Shown here piece after piece: positions 56,712 to 64,000 of a DNA stretch of 64,000 bases (positions are counted from its first letter, which is position 1; each line of letters begins with the position of its first letter). The DNA is taken from positions 10,280,127 to 10,344,126 of the forward strand of contig ML677373.1 of the NCBI GenBank assembly GCA_007922305.1, read 5' to 3'. The notes under the pieces were generated by a model that saw only the letters and a list, made by a program, of their open reading frames with translations, was not told the origin of the DNA and ran no database searches. The translations under genes were made by a program, and so were the position numbers. Origin of the DNA: Dermatemys mawii (taxonomy: Eukaryota > Chordata > Testudines > Dermatemydidae).

Positions 56712-57008
56712 AACAGGAGTCTGGTGGCACCTTGAAGACTAACAGATTTATGTGGGCATAAGCTTTCATGGGTAAAAAATCCACTTCAGATGCATGGAGT
56801 GAAAATTATGGATACAGGCATAAATATATATACTGACACAGTATATATATTTATGCCTGTATCTGTTGTTTTCACTCCATGCACCTGAAGAAGTGTTTTT
56901 TAACCGACAAAAGCATATGCCCAAATAAATCTGTTAGTTTTTAAGATGCCACGGGACTCCTCATTGATTTAATGGATACAGACGAACATGGCTACCCCTC
57001 TTATATCT
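56712..57008. mobile_element. fold-back PLE-tail insertion with 11-bp TSD
   Basis: An exact 11-bp duplication, gatctgaggga, lies at 56701-56711 and 57009-57019. Inside, arms of about 120 bp (56716-56835 and 56839-56961) are near-complete inverted copies meeting at a 3-nt centre ('tatatatactg aca cagtatata'). Each arm is the PLE tail ('aagactaacagatttatgtg', 'ataagctttcatgggtaaaa'). The right edge ends 'gaacatggctacccctctta', the reverse complement of the left edge of the 12561 copy. Hammerhead boxes are decayed in both arms. Confidence 0.7.
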
Positions 57009-58079
57009 GATCTGAGGGATGCTCTGTAAAATTCATGAATAGGTCACCAGGATCCAGGAATGAAAAGAAACTGATGTGGAAAAGGGGATCCTTCAAGAAA
57101 TCATTGTGGCAGGATCTGCTGTCACAGTTGCACTCAGCATTGCATCAGGTTCAGCAGGCCAGTTGAGGCTTTTTGAGCTAAGAAGGCAAGGGGGAATGGA
57201 ATGTCTTTAAAGAGACTGCATTCACTTGTCTAAATTGGTTGTCTGCTGCACAGGAAAAGCCTCTGGAAAGTAAGGTGGAGGATTCAGCTGGCACAACCCA
57301 TAAAAATGTAGATGTGTTCTCACTCAGATTTTCTGAGTCCTGAAAGCCTCATTCAGAAGTTAACTGCAGCCCAGCAATACTTATTCTGATCACTATTTCA
57401 TCCTCTGTGGGTTGGGATAAGCATTAGCTTTTAAAGACTTACAGAAAGGGATTGAAGCTATGGCTAGAGAGCCTGTTAAAGTTCATTAGATATTTCATTT
57501 TTATATGTACAGTGTTGTAATGTTTATAGTGTCCTTAATATTTTTTAATAATTGCTAGATGTATAGAACATTAGTAGCTTAAGTATTATAAACAAAAATT
57601 ATGCTGTATATGTTGACTAGTAATAGTGATTACCCTTTGATGTCAGAAGTATTTGTCATAGTGTAGTAATTAACAAAAACCACTATTTATTGCTAACTGT
57701 TTTGTACCCGGAATCAGATTTTCCATGAGAATAATCATAAAGATACAGAAAGTAAACCTGTTGCATCATGAACTCTCATCCATAGGCAGGAATCCAGCAA
57801 GTGTTGACTGTAATTGCTCCATAGCTGTACAAAAGAGTTTGTAATCTTGCACTCTTTGTACTTGTGAACAGGTGTAGTCTGCCTTTTTATTAAATAAGGC
57901 AGTGTATTTGCAGATTTACCAGATCACGTGGCCCACATGTCTTAGGATAAGGGATTTCTCTTCAATGCCTGGCTCTAAAAATCATACTTGCCCTGCTCTC
58001 AGTTGGGAAGTTGCCTTTTTACTGGTCTGCTGCTGAATTCAGAAATGTAATTAGGAAGGCTAGTATTCTTAGTTTTCTA

Positions 58080-58080
<1 letters not shown>

Positions 58081-58107
<27 letters not shown>
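58081..58107 (+). repeat. poly(T) run
   Basis: An uninterrupted run of about 27 T residues precedes AAAAGGGGGAAATC. It may be the reversed poly(A) of an old retrocopy, but no parent sequence is recognised next to it. Confidence 0.8.
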
Positions 58108-58112
<5 letters not shown>

Positions 58113-59119
58113 GGGGAAATCAAGATGTAACAACTGGTAACTTAGATTATTCAGCTACCCCTATGCCTACACTAGTGCTAGTCTGTCCTGCTGTGTCACT
58201 ATTTCAGGAGAAAGAATGGAGTCTTCTTGGTGTCTTATTTTATATCAAGGTAGTTCCCTATTTCTTTGTCTCCCTAAGAAGAAAAGAACATTAATTGTTC
58301 ACGCACCATGGTTCTATCCAGTAACTCTCCTAAATAAATCTCCAAACTTAATTCAGTTTTCCTTAAATGAAATAATATTTTATTGATAGTGCAAAGAAAG
58401 GGAGATGGGCTGTAAACATACCTTAAGAGCATTCACCTCTGTACAAATACTACAGAAAGCTTGCTGGGTCTGGTTGAGGTTTAGTTACAGATAGCATTTT
58501 AAAAAATCTGCATTTTTAGCATGGCAGAAAGTGACTCCCACAACCTACAGCTCTGTTAGCTTGATGTCTTGGGTAGATACCCTTAGTATCTGACAGTGGC
58601 AAAGCCCCCACCTTTCTTTGTTCTGCTTTTGAAAGCCAAGCATCAAAAATCCCATTTATAATTCTTCCTGGTCCTGACATGGAAGTAATCTTTTCCCTAG
58701 CATTCTAGTTACCATTTTGTTTCTTGAACAATGCTCAGTTAACGTATCTGAGACTTGCTTGGACTAGGTTCTGATAGTCAATTCGGAAAGCTATGCATCC
58801 ACAGTACGATTTACCCAAATAAAAAATATGAATGAGAAATTTAAATATCCAATAGAATTAAAACTGGCTGGTAGTTCTTACTTATCTCCAAGTGTTTGTG
58901 ATAAAGGAAAAATACTTTTCTACAAGATAAGGAAGTTCAGAGGAATTTTGCTGACTAGCAGAATTAATGTAAGTAAAGTGTCTCAAAAATGTCAGCTTAG
59001 CCATTGATTACACTCTTAGCTTGTTGGTCCCTGTGAATTTTTTCAAACTATTAGTGGGTGTGAAGGTTCCATGTTGTAACTCCTTTTCATAATTGTCACC
59101 ATTCTTACTAATCTCATCC

Positions 59120-61835
59120 TTACAATCACAGCAGGAACAAAGAAGAGGCAAGAGGAATTATAGAGGGAAAATCTAATAAATGTCTTAGTTCTTGCACTAG
59201 TGTATAGATATCTATGGGCAATAAACTGGAAGAACTAGAAATACTAGTGAATAATCACAATTTTGACATAATTGACGTTAGAGAAACTTGGTGGGATAAT
59301 TCACATGACTGGAATATTGATACAGAAGGGTACAGCTTGTTCAGGAAGGACAGGCAGGGAGAAAAGGGAGCAAGTGTTGCCTTGTGTATCAGAGTTGAAT
59401 AAGCTTGCACTGAGGTTGAGATAGTGGGAGGCAGACCTGTTGAAAGTCTCTGAGTAAGGAGTAAAAAAAAAAAAAAAAAAGTAATATCATATGTGTCTAC
59501 TAGAGGTCACCTAACCAGGAAAAATAGGTCAATGAGGCTTTTTTAAATAACTAACAAAATCATCCAAAACGTGGGATTTGGTAATGATGGGTGATTTAAC
59601 TACCCAGACATGTTTTGGAGAAATAATACAGCAGATCACAGGTTATTCAACAAATTATTGGAATGCATTGAATACAACTTCGGTACGGTTCAAACAAATA
59701 GGGAGGAACTAGTTGAGAATTGGAAGGTGCAAGTGATCATGAAATGATAGAATTCATGATTTTAAGGAATAATATGTGGGAAAACAGCAGAATACAGACA
59801 GTGGACTTCAAGAAGGCAGACCTCAGCAAACTCAAGAATTGCTATGTAAGATCCATGGGAAGTAAGTCTAAGGGAAAAGAGACATCAGAAGAGTTAATAG
59901 TTTTTTAAAGAAACTTTAAGTGTCCCTGTGTATGTGTATATATATATGTATATAAGGCAAAGGAGCAAACTTAGAAAGTCCAAGGTGAAGCCAAGATTAA
60001 ACTCGCTAGGGATATGAAGGGCAACAAGAAAACATCTTAAAAATGCATTCGAAATAAGAGGAAGACCAGGGACAGGGTAGGCCCATTACTCAATGAAGAA
60101 GAAAACACAGTAACAGAAAATGCAGAAATGACCACAGTACTAAATGCCTTTTTTGTTTGCTTCACCAAAAAAGTTAGCAGTGATTGGATGACTGAGGACA
60201 GGACAAGAAGTAGTAGTCTTAAATTACTGATGAAGGGCCTGATGGAAATACACCCTAGAATACTGAAGGAACTGGCTGAATAGATCTCTGTGCCATTAGC
60301 GATTATCTTTGAGAACTTGTGAAGGACAGAGAGATAGCTGAGGACTGAAAAGGGGCAAATATAGTACCTATCTATAAAAAGATGAATAAGGACTACCCAG
60401 GAAATTATAGACCAGTCAGCTTAACTTCGGTATCCTGAAAGATAATGGAACAAATAATCAACCCATCATTTTGTAAGCACCTAAAAGAAAATAAGGTGAG
60501 AAGTAATAGTCTACATGGATTGATGAAGAACAAATAATGTCAAACCAAGCTAATGCCCTAATGGCCTTCTTTGACTGGGTAACAAGCCTTGTAATTTGGG
60601 GAGAAGCAGTAGATGTGATACATCTTGACTTTAGTAAGGCTTTTGATACGGTCTCACATGACCTTCTCACAAAGAAACTAGGGAAATATTGCCAATATTT
60701 TCATGGGTTTGGCATGTCTGAGGAGCAGTGTCATTAATATCAATGGGATTATTCACATAAAATGATGTTCTACCACTGCCGGGTAGTTGGGTAAAATGGG
60801 TGCACACCTGTTTGGGAAAATACTCGGAGAGTAGTTATCAATGGTTCATAATTAAGCTGGCAGGGCATATCAAGTAGGATCCTGTATGGATCTGTTCTGT
60901 ATCTGGTTCTGTTGAATATCTTCATATATTATTTGGATAATGGCATAGAGAATACCCTTACAAGGTTTCTGGATGATACCACACTGGGAGGGGTTGCAAG
61001 CATTTTGGAGGGCAGGATTAGAATTCAAAATGATGTTGAAAAATTGGAGAAATGGTCTGAAATGAATAGGATGAAATTCAATATGGACAAATGCAAAGTT
61101 CTTCATTTGAGAAGGAATAATCAATCGCACAAATACAAAATCAGAAATGCCTAGAAAGGAGTACCGCAGAAAAGGTTCTGGAGATTATAGTGGATCACAA
61201 ACTAAATATGAGTCAATATTGTTGCGCACAAAAAGCAAACATCGTTCTGGGATGTATTAGCAGGAGTGTTGTAAACAAGACACAAGAAGTAATTCTTCCA
61301 CTCAACACTGATAAGGCCTTGACTGGAGTACTGTTTCAAGTTGTGGGCACCCCATTTTGGGAAAGATGTGGACAAATTGGAGGAAGTTCAGAGGAGAGCA
61401 AAAAAATGAGTAAAGGTCTAGAAAACCTGACCTTTGAGGGAACATTGAAAAAAATGGTTTGGTTTTGACTGGAGAAGAAAAGGCTGGGGTGAAACAGAAC
61501 AGTCTGCAAGTGTATGTAAATGATTGCTCTAAAGAGAAGGGTGATAAATTGTTCTCCTTAATCACTGAAGACAGGATAAGAAGTAGTGGGCTTAAATTGC
61601 TGCAGGGAAGATTTGGGTTAAACATTAGGAAAAACTTCCTAACTGTAAGGGTTGTTAAGCACTGGAACAAATTACCTAGGGAGCTTGTGGAATTTCCATC
61701 ATTGGAAGCTTTAAAGAACAGTTTAGACAAACGCTTGCTATGGGTGATCTAGAAGATAAATACTTAGTCCTGTCTCAGTGCAGGGGACTGTACGAGAGAA
61801 CTTTTTGAGGTTCCTTCCAGTCCTACATTTCTAAG
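59120..61835 (+). pseudogene. long CR1 LINE copy, endonuclease and RT, frameshifted
   Basis: The endonuclease N-terminus reads 'NKLEELEILVNNHNFDIIDV' then 'RETWWDNSHDWNIDTEGYSL' (59217-59345). '[11 protein letters not shown]' at about 59720 carries the SDH motif. The RT follows: 'DVIHLDFSKAFDTVSHDLLT' at about 60610-60670, 'TRFLDDTTLGG' with the catalytic DD kept (usual FADD reads FLDD), 'MDKCKVLHLRRNNQS', 'DHKLNMSQYCC', and a C-terminal 'LRKNFLTVRVVKHWNKLPRE' block at about 61620-61690. The 3' end is 'ccttccagtcctacatttct' near 61835. At about 2.7 kb it is the longest LINE copy here, but stops and frameshifts break it into many pieces. An A-run interrupts it at 59463. Confidence 0.88.
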
Positions 61836-62669
61836 ATTCCATGTTTTCTTTTCCCTGTTGCTATTTGTTTCCCTGTGTTTCTGTCTTTCATCCTTTGATG
61901 GTCATTTTCAGACATTGTACATCTGTTTCTATTCTTCTGGCTATACTTCCTGCCAAACACCTATTTTTCAGTTGCATCTGTTATTCAAGTCTGTTTCGTC
62001 TAATTCTATTCATTGACTTGTACAGGGAGGATAACCTCTTCTGCACTGGGATAACAAGAATCCTTGCACTTATATGTCACTCCCAAAAAGGCACATTGGT
62101 TAAAAACATTTATTTTCAGGGTGACTAGGAAAGCATCTGTTAAATTCTGTTGTGGTCCAAATTCAAGTTTTTAGGTTACTGGGTCATTTCAGGAGGAAAG
62201 AAATGTACAGCTTTCCTGTGTAGGGACACGGTGTTTTGGTGAGCAAACTGCAAGGAATAGCAATGAAGAATATAGGTCACCTTTTAAATACAAATTACCA
62301 GAAACCTGAAAGATTATGCATTGGAAATAATGTTCCATATGATGATTCCAGAGATCACAAAACTAATCAGTCCTAGCAGAGTATCTGAAATTCCTCCATC
62401 CAGTTTTGTCTTGACCTGGAAAACTGTTCAAGCTAATGCTACTTATTTTCTCTTTGAGTTCCCACCTATAAGTTTGTTTTGTTCAAGTTCCAGATAGAGT
62501 TGCCATTTTCTTTTCCTGCTACTGAATTCTTTGTTCCTCTGATGTTGGTCATTCCAGATGTTGTTTCTGTCCTGTTGTGGCTTTTCCTGCCTCTGCGTCT
62601 CCTTCATTTCCCTCTACGTGGTGTTCGGGAACAATACATATTTATTGTATTTTTGGTATAAAACTATTT

Positions 62670-62975
62670 CCATACACATTGGCCTTAAACTCTATGATGC
62701 TATGAACAGAAGAAACCATTAGATCATCTAGTCTGACTTCTTGTCCATCAGTCCTTAGCTTTGTCCCAGTTATCTTTGTATAGAGCTCAAACACTTGTGT
62801 TTGACTAAAGCATATCTTCCAGAATGGCATGCAGCTTTGATCTGAAGGCATTAAGAGATAAAGGATCTACCATTTCTTTTGGTAGGTTACTCATGCTCAC
62901 TGTTAAAAATGTGTTAATTATTTCCATTTTGAATTTGTTTGGCTTCAGCTTCCAGTCACTGATTAAAGTGTAAAA
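62670..62975 (-). repeat. CR1 LINE fragment, antisense
   Basis: Read on + strand, 'taaactctatgatgctatga', 'agatcatctagtctgacttc', 'aggatctaccatttcttttg' and 'ttccagtcactg' are the reverse complement of a CR1-type 3' region. No open frame remains. Confidence 0.6.
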
Positions 62976-63085
62976 GTTGAGATGTCTATTTTAATTAAAT
63001 TGACCTAAACTCTAGAAAAAAATATTTTCAAGGGGCTAAATGGATGACAAATATAATTGACTTACAAAACATTTTAATCATAGTA

Positions 63086-63582
63086 CAGTGAAACCCCGCT
63101 ATAACGCGACAATTGGGGTCCAAAAAATTGGATCAAGGAAAATGCGGGGTCACGTTATAGCTGGGTTATCATTTCAAGATGGTCAGAGGCTGAACGCCAG
63201 GGACAGAGGCAAGAACCCTGGGAGCAGGTCAGGGCTGCGGGATCGGCCCGGGATGATCAGGAGTTGAGTGCCGGAGAGTTTCTTATGATCCCAAGCTGAC
63301 CGTGCAGCCCCGGTGCACCGCAGCAATGACGAGAATCCCCGGCTGCAGGGTCGGCCCAGGATGAGCAGGAGCTGAGTGCCGGGGACCCTGCAGCCAGGGC
63401 CCATGCTTGCTGTGGACAGAGAACTCTGGGGCTCCAAGTTCTGCTGTTCTCTGTCCCTGGCAGGCACGGGCTGCGGCTTGTCTCTGCGCTGCCCAACATG
63501 GGAGAGAAGCTGCGGCCCCGCACCTGCTGGGGACAGAGAATAGTGGCGCCTGCAGCCCTGGAGTTCTCTGTCCAGAGAACCC

Positions 63583-63623
<41 letters not shown>

Positions 63624-63711
63624 CTGAGAAACCACGCGGTAAGGCGATCCTGCTTTTAATGCTGTGGGATTTTTTGGATCTCAACTGTTGCGTTATAGCA
63701 GGGTTTCACTG
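63086..63711. mobile_element. Tc1/mariner-type (pogo-like) MITE, 626 bp
   Basis: The left end CAGTGAAACCCCGCTATAAC and the reverse complement of the right end, CAGTGAAACCCTGCTATAAC, match at 19 of 20. A TA flanks the left (63084-63085); the right flank is TG, so the duplication has mutated. The GC-rich interior repeats a unit twice or more ('gggacagagaa', 'ggctgcgg') and includes a T-run of about 29 (63590-63618). Overlapping frames of 88-150 codons on the minus strand are chance. Confidence 0.75.
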
Positions 63712-64000
63712 TGTGTGCTAGTCACACTATTCCAATAATTCAGTGCCTTGTACAGGAAAACTTAATCTTTAGTCTTTCAGATTTTGAATATTACCTTTCA
63801 ATAAAAAGTGTTATCATACACTGTTTTCTCTTTGGATGGATAAGCACTATTACAGATTTTTTTGTTTTATAAATTTATCTGCTTATACTATATGACTTCT
63901 AATAATTTTTTTTAAAAAATCCAACCTAGAAGCCATAGAATTGGGTTCAAATGACAATATTGAAAAATGTGCATGAATGTTCATTAAAAAATGCTGAGAT

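Larger units (their letters stand above)
56345..64000 (+). other. TNRC6C: TNRC6C intron downstream of exon B
   Basis: It starts with donor GTATGA and runs to the window edge without the next exon, which should begin by completing a Gly codon (phase 1). Repeats are listed separately. Nothing is recognised in 57020-58080, 58110-59115, 61840-62665 or 63715-64000. Simple repeats include (CA)n at 56420-56434 and a TA-rich run at 59930-59955. Confidence 0.85.

Noticed and set aside
63183..63684. 150- and 133-codon minus-strand frames.
   Set aside because: They fall inside the pogo-like MITE and run through a poly(T)/poly(A) tract giving a Lys run; not a gene.
1..64000. CRISPR arrays, bacterial operons or phage genes.
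   Set aside because: No regularly spaced direct repeats or prokaryotic gene packing; splice sites, SINEs and LINEs show vertebrate nuclear DNA.

Overview
The window reads as vertebrate nuclear DNA from a non-avian sauropsid. A turtle is most likely and a crocodilian is possible. This rests on the repeat mixture: CR1 LINEs, a DIRS-like tyrosine-recombinase retrotransposon, Penelope-like element (PLE) tails, many short hAT and Tc1/mariner-type elements, and MIR-type SINEs. The species call is inference. There is no operon structure, no CRISPR array, and no rRNA or intact tRNA gene.

One protein-coding gene is supported: TNRC6C on the + strand, a GW182-family scaffold of microRNA silencing. Two coding exons are visible. 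Exon A (22697-23029, 333 bp) encodes the proline/serine/threonine-rich N-terminal part. Exon B (53747-56344, 2598 bp) is the giant exon carrying most of the Argonaute-binding GW/WG repeats. Both have consensus splice sites and phase-1 boundaries, and they join in frame through a split GAT codon. The intron between them is about 30.7 kb. Earlier N-terminal exons and the downstream UBA, Q-rich, PAM2 and RRM exons lie outside the window.

Layout: 1-22696 is upstream intron, holding an old repeat around 4750-5960, a decayed non-CR1 LINE (6330-7575), several hAT elements and a DIRS-like element with inverted termini (16136-22376) into which a CR1 has inserted. 22697-23029 is exon A. 23030-53746 is a large intron with a well-preserved CR1 (28470-29577), a second DIRS-like copy (about 30400-32340), three PLE tails (32.4, 38.2 and 48.7 kb), an antisense CR1 and more DNA transposons. 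53747-56344 is exon B. 56345-64000 is downstream intron with a fold-back PLE tail, a long broken CR1 (59120-61835) and a Tc1/mariner-type element near the right edge.

The most interesting non-genic signal is a set of hammerhead-ribozyme-like cores in the PLE tails. The arrangement is a CUGANGA box, a 5-bp stem II, GAAA and a tiny stem III. It is best preserved at 49149-49186 (+). A related core sits in an apparently different repeat at 9664-9691 (-). Four of the five PLE-tail copies are also inverted or fold-back structures. All repeat-class names come from recognition of motifs, target-site duplications and terminal repeats by eye, not from a database search.
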